A DNA stretch of 64,000 nucleotides from Archangium lansingense (GTDB lineage: Bacteria > Myxococcota > Myxococcia > Myxococcales > Myxococcaceae). Below are positions 28,961 to 38,462 of the stretch, in pieces. The translations under genes were made by a program, and so were the position numbers. The notes beneath the pieces are model-generated. The model was not told the origin of the DNA. It searched no databases and worked only from the letters and a program-made list of their open reading frames with translations. The stretch is taken from NCBI RefSeq assembly GCF_026626635.1, contig NZ_JAPNKA010000001.1:11826501-11890500 (forward strand), read 5' to 3'. Numbering within the stretch: position 1 is the stretch's first letter; each line of letters begins with the position of its first letter.

Positions 28961-30792
28961 TGACCCAGACCCCCATCACTTCCCCCCATCCCGCCACTCC
29001 CTCCACCAGCCACTCCCTCGCCCCCCGGGAGAGGGTCGGGGTGAGGGTATCGGGCACCTCGGGTTTCCTCACCGTGCTGCTGTCTCTGGCCGTGCTCCTC
29101 ACCATGGCCCCCGCGTGGGCCCAGGACGCGCAGAAGGCGGAAGCCAAGGAGCGACTGGGGAAGGTGGAAGCAGCGCTGGACGGCTGGGACGTGCCGACGG
29201 CGCGCCGGGAGCTGCAAGCGCTGGAGGGAATCGTCCCGGAGGACGCCGAGCCGCTCAAATACTTCCAGGGCCGGGTGGCCTTCGAGGAGGGCCGCTACGA
29301 GGAGGCCATCGAGCTGCTGCAGGCGGCCAACATCGAGGACAAGCCGGGCAGCTACCTGAGGCTGGCGAAGGACACGCGGGCCATCGTGAAGAGCTACGCG
29401 CGCGCGGAGAGCGAGCACTTCATCTTCTTCTACCCGAAGGGGAAGGACGAGGTGCTGGTGCCGTACGCGCTAGAGACGCTGGAGTCCATCCACCGGGCGC
29501 TGGCCGCGGACCTGGGGCACCAGCCGCCGGGGGGAAAGATTCGCGTGGAGGTGGTGAACAACGCGCGCGAGCTGTCGAAGGTGAGCACCCTCACGTACCA
29601 GCAGATTCAAACGACGGGCACCATCGCCATCTGCAAGTTCAACAAGCTGATGGTGACGAGCCCCAAGGCGGTGGCGAGGGGCTACGACTGGCAGGACACG
29701 CTGGCGCACGAGTACATCCACCTGGTGGTGAGCCAGATGAGCCACAACACGGTGCCCATCTGGCTGCACGAGGGGCTGGCCAAGTTCCTGGAGTCGCGCT
29801 GGCGCGGCGCGCCGGGGCTGGCGATGACGCCCTCGACGCAGGCGCTGCTGGGGAGGCGGGTGAAGGAGGACAAGCTCATCCCCTTCGAGAAGATGCACCC
29901 GTCCATCGCCATGCTGCCCACGGCCGAGGACGCGGCCACGGCCTTCGCCGAGGTCTACTACGCCATCGACTACGTGTACGAGACGCAGGGCAACAAGGGC
30001 CTGCGGGAGATCATCCTCGGCCTGCGCGATGGCAAGCCGGACCGGAAGGCGGTGGAGGCAGCCACGGGGATGCCCTTCGCCCAGTTCGAGAAGAACTGGC
30101 TGGCGCACATCCGCAAGCAGCCCTTCCCCAAGGAGCTGCTGCCGCCCGAGAAGGTGGTGCTGAAGGAGAACGCGAAGGACCAGGACGAGAAGAAGAAGGG
30201 GCGGGAGATCTCCTTCGGGGACTTCGCGGAGGTGACGGAGGTACCGGCGCGCAAGTTCGCGCACCTGGGCGAGCTGATGCGCGAGCGCAACCGCATCAAG
30301 GCGGCAACGGAGGAGTACGCCAAGGCGCACAAGCTGGTGGGCGACAAGTACGAGTCCGTGTCCAACAAGTACGCGCTGGCGCTGCTGGAGCTGCGGCGGC
30401 TGGACGAGGCGGAGGAGGTGCTGCGCGGCTCACTGCGCGTGCACCCGGGCTCGCCGAGCACCAACGTGCACCTGGGCCGCATCCTGCTGTTCCGCAAGGA
30501 CTACCCGAAGGCCAAGCAGGCCTACCTGGAGGCCCTGGCGGCGGATCCGTTCGACCCGGAGATTCACATCGCGCTGATGCGCATCCACGGGGCGCTGGGC
30601 GAGACGGCGCTCGTCACGCGCACCAAGGCGGCGAGCGCGGTGCTCACCGGCCTGAAGCCCGAGGACGTGGAGCAGGTGTCCCGAGAGTTCATGCGCGAGG
30701 ACAAGGCGCTGGTCGAAGGCGAGGACGCCATCACCGAAAATTCCGGCAACAACGGTGCGCCCGCGGCCCCTGCGAAGGACGGGGGGCCGTAG
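28960..30792 (+). CDS. Exported TPR metallopeptidase-like protein
   Basis: About 610 residues. The start ATG overlaps the upstream stop (TGATG). The N-terminal 30 residues before the signal helix (VLLSLAVLLTMAPAWAQ) are encoded by a palindromic repeat copy, so the ancestral start may have been further in. A gluzincin peptidase-MA-like domain (about 140-380) carries the zinc motif HEYIH and a downstream Glu in HEGLAKFLES. TPR-like helices flank it (about 60-115 and 430-570). Probably a periplasmic or membrane-bound protease in an operon with the DUF4175 protein. Substrate unknown. Confidence 0.82.
   Translation: MTQTPITSPHPATPSTSHSLAPRERVGVRVSGTSGFLTVLLSLAVLLTMAPAWAQDAQKAEAKERLGKVEAALDGWDVPTARRELQALEGIVPEDAEPLKYFQGRVAFEEGRYEEAIELLQAANIEDKPGSYLRLAKDTRAIVKSYARAESEHFIFFYPKGKDEVLVPYALETLESIHRALAADLGHQPPGGKIRVEVVNNARELSKVSTLTYQQIQTTGTIAICKFNKLMVTSPKAVARGYDWQDTLAHEYIHLVVSQMSHNTVPIWLHEGLAKFLESRWRGAPGLAMTPSTQALLGRRVKEDKLIPFEKMHPSIAMLPTAEDAATAFAEVYYAIDYVYETQGNKGLREIILGLRDGKPDRKAVEAATGMPFAQFEKNWLAHIRKQPFPKELLPPEKVVLKENAKDQDEKKKGREISFGDFAEVTEVPARKFAHLGELMRERNRIKAATEEYAKAHKLVGDKYESVSNKYALALLELRRLDEAEEVLRGSLRVHPGSPSTNVHLGRILLFRKDYPKAKQAYLEALAADPFDPEIHIALMRIHGALGETALVTRTKAASAVLTGLKPEDVEQVSREFMREDKALVEGEDAITENSGNNGAPAAPAKDGGP
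29015..29060. repeat. Short palindromic repeat, copy 4, inside a coding region
   Basis: CCCTCGCCCCCCGGGAGAGG followed by GTCGGGGTGAGGGTATCGGG. Encodes the residues around APRERVGVRVSG before the signal peptide of the TPR peptidase. Confidence 0.75.
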
Positions 30793-30854
30793 CCAACGGG
30801 GGAGAACACGAAGCCGGTTCCTCCATGCGTGCGGGTCCTCTAGTGTCCCGCCGC

Positions 30855-31760
30855 ATGATTGCTCGGCCATCGATCCTCGCCCTCGTTGCTGCCGTGTCCC
30901 TCCTCGCCCCCGCGGCGTGGGCCAAACCCTACCGGGCCATGGTGACCCGCACCGCGGAGACAACGCGCAGCGGGAACATGGAGCTCGGTCTGCGCTACCA
31001 GGGCTTCTTCGCCCTCGACTCCGACAAGTCCCTCCCCTACCACCAGGTCTCCCCGAGCATCCGGTGGGGCATCCTCGACAACCTGGAGGCCAACGTCTAC
31101 TTCGAGGTCCTCGGGCTCGGCATGCCCGGCCAGAACGACTTCGAGATCGCCTTCGGTGACATCCCCCTCGGCCTGCAGTGGACGTTCCTGGAGACCCGCC
31201 CCTTTGCCCTCGCGGCCTACGCGCGCGTCACCTTCCCCACCGGGCCCAGCGATCAGGACGCCATTCCTCCGAGCCTCTCCGACGGCACGTGGGACTACGA
31301 GGGGACGCTCGTCGGCGAGCTGCGGGTGAGCAAGGACCTGCGCTTCATGCTCAACGCGAGCTACCTCCACCAAGGAACGCGTGACCGCGGCGCGCTCCCG
31401 GACTTCGACGTCCCGGATGCCGTCCAGCTCGGCCTGGCGGGGACGTACAACCTCGACAACTTCACCCTGGTGGGCCTGGAGATCATCGGCCGCCGCTACT
31501 TCGAGCCAGCCATCACCCCGGTGTGGACGAACAACGCCAACCAGGTGGAGATCATCCCCGTGGTGCGCCACGAGGTGTCCCCCGGACTGGTGCTGGAGGC
31601 CGTCGCCGGCATCGCGGTGACGCCGGACCTCTCGAGCATCTACCAGTTCCGAGTGCTGCTCGGAGGCACCTACGAGTTCGACCTCGCCTCCGGCCCGCGC
31701 CTGCCCGAGGACAAGCCGGAGAAGTCCAAGCCCGCGCCGAAGAAGAAGCCCAAGCGCTGA
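30855..31760 (+). CDS. Outer-membrane beta-barrel protein
   Basis: 301 residues. Signal peptide of about 23 residues (ALVAAVSLLAPAAWA). The mature part is alternating beta strands (MELGLRYQGFFAL, LEANVYFEVLGLG, LGLQWTFLETRPFALAAYA), like small transport or phenol-type barrels. A Lys/Pro-rich tail extends past the last strand. No ribosome site is obvious at ATG 30855. It lies 62 bp after the TPR peptidase and could be co-transcribed. Ligand unknown. Confidence 0.72.
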   Translation: MIARPSILALVAAVSLLAPAAWAKPYRAMVTRTAETTRSGNMELGLRYQGFFALDSDKSLPYHQVSPSIRWGILDNLEANVYFEVLGLGMPGQNDFEIAFGDIPLGLQWTFLETRPFALAAYARVTFPTGPSDQDAIPPSLSDGTWDYEGTLVGELRVSKDLRFMLNASYLHQGTRDRGALPDFDVPDAVQLGLAGTYNLDNFTLVGLEIIGRRYFEPAITPVWTNNANQVEIIPVVRHEVSPGLVLEAVAGIAVTPDLSSIYQFRVLLGGTYEFDLASGPRLPEDKPEKSKPAPKKKPKR

Positions 31761-31761
31761 C

Positions 31762-32919
31762 TCAGGCCTCGACGCTCACTCCCACCAGCGAGCCGGGCTC
31801 ACGCGAGGCCGGCTGGGGAGCCCGCGGACGGCGCGGCTCTGGGGCGCTCTGGGGCTGCTCGCGCCAGTCGAAGCGGCCCTTGAGCTTGATGAACCAGCTC
31901 TCGAAGTAGCGGTGGCTCAGCGTGGCCACCGCCACGCTCACCAGCAGCGTCAGCACGAAGTAGACGGCCACGCCCTGCCCCGGCACCACCCTCCGCACCA
32001 GGTTGAGGGCAAGCATGTGCATCAGGTAGACGCCGTAGCTGACCGTGCCCACGTAGCGAACCCACGCGTGGCCCAGCACCGGCGCCAGCGGCTGCTCCGG
32101 ACGAATGCAGGTGGCCACCACCAGCGCCGTCATCACCAGCGAGATGAGCCCATTGGGCGCCTCGTGCCACACCACGACGCCGGCCAGCAGCACCACCATG
32201 AGCGGCACGCTCCACGCCTGGCCCAGCACTCGGGCCACCCAGGCAAACCCCTTCGGCGAGTGCGTCAGGTGCGCGGCCAGGCACCCCATGCAGATGGACG
32301 CGGAGACGCTGGTGAGCACGCGCCCCCCGAGCTGGCTCGCATCCAGAAACCCCGCCGACACGGCCCACGGCGCGAACAACGACACCCCGAGCAGCCCGGC
32401 CATGAAGAGCACCGGCATCCAGGTGCGCCTCGACAGGGCCATGACGAGCGGCCAGAGCAGGTAGAACTGCTCCTCGGTGGCCAGCGACCAGGCGAAGTAG
32501 AAGATGACGCGCTTGTCCGCGGCCGGCGGGACGAACCAGTTGGACGTATAGGTGAGGAAGGCCGGCAGGTTGGAGAAGAAGTCTCCGCGCACCACCGGGT
32601 CCTTCTCGGAGAGGAACACCAGCACCGCGTAGAGGCCGAGCACCGCGTAGTAGAGCGGGAAGATGCGCAGCGCGCGCCGGGCGAAGAAGCCGCGCAGCGA
32701 GATGTGCCCCGCCTTGTCACGCTCACGCAGCAGCAGCGTGGTGATGAGGAAGCCGCTGATCGCGAAGAAGAGCGACACGCCCAGGTAGCCCCGGCCGATC
32801 AGGCCCTGGTGGCTCCCCGCCACGTGGTAGGCCACCACCGCCACGATGCTCAGGCACCGCAGTCCATCCAGTCCGGCGAAGAAGCGGGCATTCAGGAAGT
32901 CTTGGTGGGCGTTTCGCAT
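31762..32919 (-). CDS. Acyltransferase family 3 membrane protein (OafA/YrhL type)
   Basis: 385 residues with about ten helices. The family hallmark appears early: GLDGLRCLSIVAVVAYH with the catalytic His near residue 37, then GRGYLGVSLFFAISGFLIT and RRALRIFPLYY. Such enzymes O-acylate polysaccharides or other envelope glycans using cytoplasmic acyl donors. A cytoplasmic Pro/Arg-rich C-terminus lacks an SGNH domain. It is monocistronic and converges on the barrel gene with 1 bp between. Confidence 0.92.
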   Translation of the reverse strand: MRNAHQDFLNARFFAGLDGLRCLSIVAVVAYHVAGSHQGLIGRGYLGVSLFFAISGFLITTLLLRERDKAGHISLRGFFARRALRIFPLYYAVLGLYAVLVFLSEKDPVVRGDFFSNLPAFLTYTSNWFVPPAADKRVIFYFAWSLATEEQFYLLWPLVMALSRRTWMPVLFMAGLLGVSLFAPWAVSAGFLDASQLGGRVLTSVSASICMGCLAAHLTHSPKGFAWVARVLGQAWSVPLMVVLLAGVVVWHEAPNGLISLVMTALVVATCIRPEQPLAPVLGHAWVRYVGTVSYGVYLMHMLALNLVRRVVPGQGVAVYFVLTLLVSVAVATLSHRYFESWFIKLKGRFDWREQPQSAPEPRRPRAPQPASREPGSLVGVSVEA

Positions 32920-33091
32920 GGAGTTCTCGTTTTCTTAGAGCTCCATGTTTAGCAGGGCTGAAGGATTCTGGAAGCAGGAAAAGTTACAACTCAAGTACCA
33001 GATTACAGTTTATGTAGACACAGGTCGGCAAGGCACCCGCCATGTCGCCTAGCATGCGACGCGCTCCGCACCGCCGGAAGCCCCTCCCAGG

Positions 33092-34123
33092 ATGAGTCCC
33101 GCCATGGTCGAGCGAGTTCTGAAGTGCCCTCAGTGCAATGCACCGCTGTCGCCGGGCCGCTTCGCGCGCTCGGTCGTCTGCACCTTCTGCGGTGCCACGG
33201 TGCAGGTGGACCCGACGGCTGTCTCCGCGGCTCGCTTCCGGGAGGCGCTCCAAGCGTGGAACCAGCCGTCCAACCACGGCTACACGGCCTGGTGGTCCAT
33301 GGGCGACAGCCACTGGGCGCCTGGAAGGCTCGTCGCTCGCGGTGGGATTTCGACGGTCTACGTCGCGGAGAGGGCGCGGTGGCCCACCGAGCGCGTCCTC
33401 CTGAAGGTGCTCCGCAACCCGGATGACGCGCCGCTGTTCGACCACGAGTGGGACATCCTCGGGGAGCTTCAGCAGAGCACCGCGGCCGGGGCCGCGACCT
33501 TCACCACCCGCCTGCCGCAGCCCGTGGCCCGCGGTGTCCTGCGCGACGGGCCGCACGCGGGCTCCCGCGCCATGGCCCTGCGGTGGCATGGGAGCTTCGT
33601 CCACACCTTCGAGGCCGTGCGCAACGCGTACCCAGGTGGCGTCGATCCGCGCGTGTCCATCTGGATGTGGCGTCGGATCCTCGAGACGCTCTCGTTCCTC
33701 CACCGCTCGGGAGTCGTGCATGGCGCGGTGCTCCCCCAGCACCTATTGGTCGAACACGGTGAGCACGGCGTGCGGCTCGTGGGGTACAGCTGCGCGGACC
33801 GCATCGGGACGCCCCTGCGCGCGGTGAGCACCCGCTTCAAGGACTTCTACCCCGAGGGCCTCCTTCGCTCGGAGAGGCTCACGCCCGCAGCCGATCTGAA
33901 GATGAGCGCGCGCTGCATGGCCGCGGTGCTCGGAGGAGCTCCCTCGCGAGGCTCAGTGCCGAGCTCGGTGCCGGGCCCGCTGGCGGCGCTCATCCGGCGC
34001 GTGGCCTCGGGGGACGGGGTCGAGGAAACGGGGGAGGACGCCTGGACACTTCGCGAGCGCATTGGTGAAGTGAGCCACGCAGCCTTTGGCCGCCCGAGCT
34101 TCAACCCGCTCGTGATGCCGTGA
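33092..34123 (+). CDS. Zinc-ribbon pseudokinase
   Basis: 343 residues. An N-terminal zinc ribbon (Cys12, Cys15, Cys30, Cys33: CPQC and CTFC) precedes a protein-kinase-like fold at about 70-320. The glycine loop (VARGGISTVYVAE) and a Lys strand (VLLKVLR) are recognisable. The catalytic loop reads HGAVLPQHLLV, where HRD and the Asn/Lys are lost, and the DFG position reads GYS. It is probably catalytically dead and acts as a scaffold. First gene of an operon with a vWA protein (37 bp downstream) and a PurA-like enzyme. Confidence 0.8.
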   Translation: MSPAMVERVLKCPQCNAPLSPGRFARSVVCTFCGATVQVDPTAVSAARFREALQAWNQPSNHGYTAWWSMGDSHWAPGRLVARGGISTVYVAERARWPTERVLLKVLRNPDDAPLFDHEWDILGELQQSTAAGAATFTTRLPQPVARGVLRDGPHAGSRAMALRWHGSFVHTFEAVRNAYPGGVDPRVSIWMWRRILETLSFLHRSGVVHGAVLPQHLLVEHGEHGVRLVGYSCADRIGTPLRAVSTRFKDFYPEGLLRSERLTPAADLKMSARCMAAVLGGAPSRGSVPSSVPGPLAALIRRVASGDGVEETGEDAWTLRERIGEVSHAAFGRPSFNPLVMP

Positions 34124-34160
34124 GGGCGCGGCCGCTCGCGGAGACGAAGGAGCACTGACG

Positions 34161-35135
34161 ATGGGACACGGCAATTACAGCAACGAGGCACACGAGGCAC
34201 TCCTTCGCGGGCGCGCCCAGCTTCCCACCCAGCAGGTCTTCACGCAGAAGTCCTGCCACCCGCTGATGAACCCGAAGGGGGTCCGCGTTCGCGAGAGCCG
34301 CGACAGCGCCGAGCATCCCAACTCGCTGGGCGTCGTCTTCGCGCTCGATGTCACGGGCTCGATGGGGACGATTCCCAAGCTGCTGGCCACGCAGCTGCTG
34401 CCCAAGTTCATGAAGGTCCTCACCGACTGCAAGGTGCCGGATCCCCAGCTCCTCTTCATGGCCGTGGGGGACGCGACGAGCGACAGCGCGCCGCTCCAGG
34501 TGGGGCAGTTCGAGTCCACCGCCGAGCTGATGGACCAGTGGCTGACCTGGAGCTTCCTCGAGGGAGGAGGCGGAGGGACGGGCCACGAGACGTATGAGCT
34601 CGGCCTCTACTTCCTGGCCCAGCACACGGAGATGGACTGCTGGGTGAAGCGGAAGAAGAAGGGCTACCTCTTCATGACGGGCGACGAGCTGCCTTATCCG
34701 AGCCTGTCCAAGCACATCGTCGAGGGAATCATCGGGGACAGGGTGGACGACGACCTGAAGACCGAGGAGATCGTCGCCGAGCTGCAGAAGACCTTCGTGC
34801 CGTTCTTCGTCATCCCGGATCTGGAGCGCCGCAACAAGTGCGAGCGGCGGTGGAGGGACCTGCTCGGAGACCACGTGCTGTGCATGGAGTCGCCCCAGGA
34901 CATCTGCTTCGTGACCGCGGGCGCCGTCTGCCTGTACGAGGGACTGGTGAAGGACGTGGAGGGATTGAGCCGCGTCCTGAGAGAGGCGAACGTGCCCAAC
35001 GACCGGCTGGCCTCGACCATCCGGTCGCTGACGCCCCTGGCCGAGGCGCTCGGAAGGACTGGGGGCCCTGCCCTGTCCGGGTCTCCCACGGAGGAGGGGG
35101 GCCTGCAGAAGCTCATCCGTAGCGTCTTCAAATGA
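34161..35135 (+). CDS. von Willebrand A domain protein (TerY-like)
   Basis: 324 residues from ATG 34161 with AAGGAG upstream. The MIDAS metal site is DVTGS (Asp63, Thr65, Ser67), with a second conserved Asp in MTGDELPYP near residue 180. No signal peptide, so cytoplasmic. vWA proteins of this kind pair with kinases and phosphatases in the TerY-P systems. Here the partners are a zinc-ribbon pseudokinase upstream and a PurA-like enzyme whose start overlaps this stop (ATGA). Confidence 0.82.
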   Translation: MGHGNYSNEAHEALLRGRAQLPTQQVFTQKSCHPLMNPKGVRVRESRDSAEHPNSLGVVFALDVTGSMGTIPKLLATQLLPKFMKVLTDCKVPDPQLLFMAVGDATSDSAPLQVGQFESTAELMDQWLTWSFLEGGGGGTGHETYELGLYFLAQHTEMDCWVKRKKKGYLFMTGDELPYPSLSKHIVEGIIGDRVDDDLKTEEIVAELQKTFVPFFVIPDLERRNKCERRWRDLLGDHVLCMESPQDICFVTAGAVCLYEGLVKDVEGLSRVLREANVPNDRLASTIRSLTPLAEALGRTGGPALSGSPTEEGGLQKLIRSVFK

Positions 35136-36520
35136 AGGGTCCGCGCGGGCAGCGCGTCTCCATCGTCATCGACCTGGGCTTCGGTGACTGCGGGAAGGGG
35201 CTGCTGACGGACTTCCTGGTGCGGCAGACGGGGGCGAACGTCGTGGTGCGGTACAACGGCGGCGCCCAGGCGGGGCACAACGTCGTCACGCCCGACGGCC
35301 GGCATCACACCTTCGCGCAGTTCGGTGCGGGAACGTTCGTTCCAGGCGTACGGACGTTCCTGTCCCGGCATGTCGTCATCCACCCCACGGCTTTACGAGT
35401 GGAAGGCGAGGCGCTGCGCGCCAAAGGCGTAGGTGACGTGTTCTCGCGAATCCGCATCAGTGAGCGCGCACGCGTCATCACTCCCTTTCATCAATCCGCC
35501 AACCGTCTGCGCGAGCTCGCCCGCGGTGAGTCGCGACATGGGAGTTGTGGCGTTGGGGTCGGGGAAACCGTCCAGGATGCACTGGAGCATCCGGAGGAGA
35601 CGGTGCTCGCCGGGGACCTCCGCGATGCAGCCCTGTCTCGAAGGAAGCTCCAGCGCATCCGCGAACGTAAACACGGGGAGATGCGGGCGCTGTGGGGAGC
35701 CAGTCCCGCGGGGGCACAAGCAGAGCGTGAACGCGCCATCTTCGAGCACGAGAGCGTCATCGATGCGTGGCTCGAACAAGCAACGCACCTGGTGAAGCTC
35801 GGACTGGTGGTGCCCGATTCGATGCTGAGCGCCTGGATGAAGGAGTCCCCAGCCACAGTGTTCGAGGGGGCACAGGGAGTCCTGCTCGATGAGTGGCATG
35901 GTTTCCATCCGTTCACGACCTGGTCGAACTGCACCGCCGCGAATGCGCTGGCTCTGATTGCCGAGAGCGGGCTGGACGCCGACGTGGAACGGATTGGCGT
36001 CTTGCGAAGCCACGTGGCCCGGCATGGTGCGGGGCCGCTGCCTACGGAGACGGAAAGCCTCCGGCCGGTGTTGTCCGAGCACAACATCCACAACGCGTGG
36101 CAAGGGAATGTCCGTTACGGCTGGTTCGATGCGGTGCTGGCCCGGTACGCGCTCGACGTGGTGGGCGGAGTCGACGCACTGGCCATCACGCACCTCGACC
36201 TATCGAAACGGCTGCACACCTGGAAGGTCTGTGCGGGTTACCACCAGGAGCCGATGCCGGGTGACTCCGAGCTCATCGCGCACCGTACCGGGGCTGGGCT
36301 CGTCACGCGGTTGGCCGTTTCCACGACGCCCTCACTCGAGCGTCAGGCCCGGCTGGCCGGATGGCTCCAGCGCGTAACGCCTTCGCTCGAGGAAGGTGAC
36401 GCAAAGGAAGACGCCGTCCTGGAGCACCTCGAACGGCTGCTAGGGAGGAATATCGACCTCGTGTCCCAAGGTCCCTGCGCGAGCGACGTCTCATTTCGGA
36501 GCCAGAACCGCCCCAGCTGA
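35132..36520 (+). CDS. Adenylosuccinate synthetase paralogue (PurA-like)
   Basis: 462 residues, about 30 longer than standard PurA. The P-loop region reads GFGDCGKG where PurA has GQWGDEGKG: the catalytic Asp (Asp19) and Lys are kept, Glu is Cys. The catalytic His is kept (GGAQAGHN, His49), as is VFEGAQGVLLDEWHG. The IMP-site loop TGRGIGPAYEDK is replaced by SRHGSCGVGVGETVQDA. So it probably ligates Asp or a related amino acid to a purine-like substrate other than IMP, or a remodelled one. PurZ of Z-genome phages shows such drift. Overlap with the vWA gene argues for a joint system and against housekeeping purine synthesis. Confidence 0.8.
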   Translation: MKGPRGQRVSIVIDLGFGDCGKGLLTDFLVRQTGANVVVRYNGGAQAGHNVVTPDGRHHTFAQFGAGTFVPGVRTFLSRHVVIHPTALRVEGEALRAKGVGDVFSRIRISERARVITPFHQSANRLRELARGESRHGSCGVGVGETVQDALEHPEETVLAGDLRDAALSRRKLQRIRERKHGEMRALWGASPAGAQAERERAIFEHESVIDAWLEQATHLVKLGLVVPDSMLSAWMKESPATVFEGAQGVLLDEWHGFHPFTTWSNCTAANALALIAESGLDADVERIGVLRSHVARHGAGPLPTETESLRPVLSEHNIHNAWQGNVRYGWFDAVLARYALDVVGGVDALAITHLDLSKRLHTWKVCAGYHQEPMPGDSELIAHRTGAGLVTRLAVSTTPSLERQARLAGWLQRVTPSLEEGDAKEDAVLEHLERLLGRNIDLVSQGPCASDVSFRSQNRPS

Positions 36521-36574
36521 GAGGGACCTCCACCCGCTCACTGCGGCTCCACACGCTCGTGTCAGCGAACCGTC

Positions 36575-36748
36575 TTGCTCATCGGAGGCATCCGCGAGAC
36601 TCAGGAGATGCTCGACTTCTGCTCGAAGCACAGCGTGGCCTCCGACATCGAGGTCATCCCCATCCAGAAGATCAACGAGGCCTATGAGCGCATGCTCAAG
36701 GGCGATGTGCGCTACCGCTTCGTGTTCGACGCCGCCAGCCTGCGCTAG
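36575..36748 (+). pseudogene. C-terminal remnant of a zinc alcohol dehydrogenase
   Basis: 57 codons ending TAG at 36748 read LIGGIRETQEMLDFCSKH, then SDIEVIPIQKINEAYERM and RYRFVFD, the C-terminus of YahK/AdhC-type NADP alcohol dehydrogenases. There is no upstream coding sequence or start. The rest of the 308-bp gap 36521-36828 holds nothing else recognisable. Confidence 0.75.
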
Positions 36749-36828
36749 GCGCAAGCGCAGGGGTGAGGCCCGGCACACCACACCGGGTCCCCCCTGAGGC
36801 CGGTCGCGCTCGTGTACAGTGGCCGGTC

Positions 36829-38205
36829 ATGCGCCCCGCACCGCTTCCCACCGACCTCATTGGCCTCATCGGCAACACCCCCATGGTGAAGGTCACCCAG
36901 CTCGACACCGGACCGTGCGAGCTGTTCCTCAAGCTGGAGAGCCACAACCCCGGTGGCTCCATCAAGGACCGCATCGGCCTCTCGATGATCTCCGCCGCCG
37001 AGCAGTCTGGTCAGCTCGGCCCCCACCAGAAGCACCTCGTCGAGGCCACCGCCGGCAACACCGGACTGGGCCTCGCCCTCGTCGCGTCGCAGAAGGGCTA
37101 CCGGCTCACGCTCGTCATTCCGGACAAGATGAGTCAGGAGAAGGTGCTCCACCTCAAGGCGCTCGGCGCCGAGGTGGTCATGACCCGCTCGGACGTGGAG
37201 AAGGGCCACCCCGACTACTACCAGGACATGGCCGAGCGCATCGCCCGGGAGCTGGGGGGCTTCTACGTCAACCAGTTCGCCAATCCCGCCAACCCGCTGG
37301 CCCACGAGACCACCACCGGCCCGGAGATCGCCGCCCAGCTCGGCAACCGTGTGGACGCCATGGTGTGTGGCGTCGGCTCCGGCGGCACCATCGCGGGCCT
37401 CTCGCGCTACTTCGCCAAGGCCCTCCCCGAGTGCGAGATGGTGCTCGCGGACCCCGAGGGCTCCGTGCTCACGGAGTACGTGCAGACGGGCAAGATGGGC
37501 AAGGCCGGCTCCTGGGTCGTCGAGGGCATTGGCGAGGACTTCCTCCCGCCCAACGCGGACCTCTCCCGGGTGAAGAAGGCCTACACCATCTCCGACAAGG
37601 AGAGCCTCGAGACGGCGCGCCTGCTGCTCAGGAAGGCCGGCATCCTCGCGGGCTCGTCCTCCGGCACGCTCATCGCCGCGGCGCTGCGCTACTGCCGCGA
37701 GCAGACCACGCCCAAGCGCGTGTGCACCCTCGTCTGCGACAGCGGCAACAAGTACCTGTCGAAGATGTTCAATGACTTCTGGATGGCGGACCAGGGCTTC
37801 CTGCCTCGCCAGGCCCATGGAGATCTGCGCGACGTCATCACCCGCCGCTACGCCGAGCGGGCCGTCGTCACCCTGTCCCCCAACGACACGCTGCTCGTCG
37901 CCTACGGACGCATGAAGCTCTACGAGGTCTCCCAGCTCCCGGTGCTCGAGGGCAACAAGATCGTGGGGATGATCGACGAGTCGGACCTGCTGCTCGCGGC
38001 CATCGACGACGAGACGCGTCTGCGCCTGCCGGTGCGCGACATCATGACCACGCGCCTGCAGACCGTGGACGTGCGCACGCCGGTGCGCGAGCTGCTCCCG
38101 CTGCTCGACAAGGGCTTCGTGCCCATTGTCGTGGATGGCGAGGAGTTCATCGGCCTCATCACCCGCATCGATCTGCTCAACCACCTGCGGCGCAAGCTGC
38201 GCTGA
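36829..38205 (+). CDS. Cystathionine beta-synthase
   Basis: 458 residues from ATG 36829 (an in-frame start at 36763 adds an unconvincing tail). The PLP-dependent fold-type II domain (about 1-330) has the Schiff-base Lys in NPGGSIKDRIG, the substrate loop ATAGNTGLG and the PLP phosphate loop GVGSGGTIAG. Two CBS domains follow (about 335-455: VVTLSPNDTLLVAYG and MTTRLQTVDVRTPV). Condenses homocysteine and serine in transsulfuration. Cytoplasmic. Cysteine synthase is less likely because of the CBS pair. Confidence 0.9.
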   Translation: MRPAPLPTDLIGLIGNTPMVKVTQLDTGPCELFLKLESHNPGGSIKDRIGLSMISAAEQSGQLGPHQKHLVEATAGNTGLGLALVASQKGYRLTLVIPDKMSQEKVLHLKALGAEVVMTRSDVEKGHPDYYQDMAERIARELGGFYVNQFANPANPLAHETTTGPEIAAQLGNRVDAMVCGVGSGGTIAGLSRYFAKALPECEMVLADPEGSVLTEYVQTGKMGKAGSWVVEGIGEDFLPPNADLSRVKKAYTISDKESLETARLLLRKAGILAGSSSGTLIAAALRYCREQTTPKRVCTLVCDSGNKYLSKMFNDFWMADQGFLPRQAHGDLRDVITRRYAERAVVTLSPNDTLLVAYGRMKLYEVSQLPVLEGNKIVGMIDESDLLLAAIDDETRLRLPVRDIMTTRLQTVDVRTPVRELLPLLDKGFVPIVVDGEEFIGLITRIDLLNHLRRKLR

Positions 38206-38269
38206 GCGGCCAGGCACCGCGCGGACCGTACGAGCTACCTCGTACGCAGGGTAGAGCCTCAGCCATCCG

Positions 38270-38437
38270 AGGCCCGCTCCACCTGGAGCGGCCGGTGGCG
38301 GCCTGGAGTACTGGCTCGCTCCGCAGCTCTCGGTGAGCACGACCCTGATGCTGGGCCTGGCCACCATGTCCAACACGGACACCCTCGTCATCGGAACCTT
38401 CCGACCCGGACTCGGCGTGACGCTGTACGCCGAGTAA
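38270..38437 (+). pseudogene. C-terminal fragment of an exported beta-strand protein
   Basis: The frame ending TAA at 38437 reads GLEYWLAPQLSVSTTLMLG, then TLVIGTFRPGLGVTLYAE, like the last strands of an outer-membrane or porin-like protein. No start or upstream part exists. Lies between cystathionine beta-synthase and the next gene in a gap of 257 bp. Confidence 0.4.
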
Positions 38438-38462
38438 GGCGTGCCATACTCGCCACCCCGCC

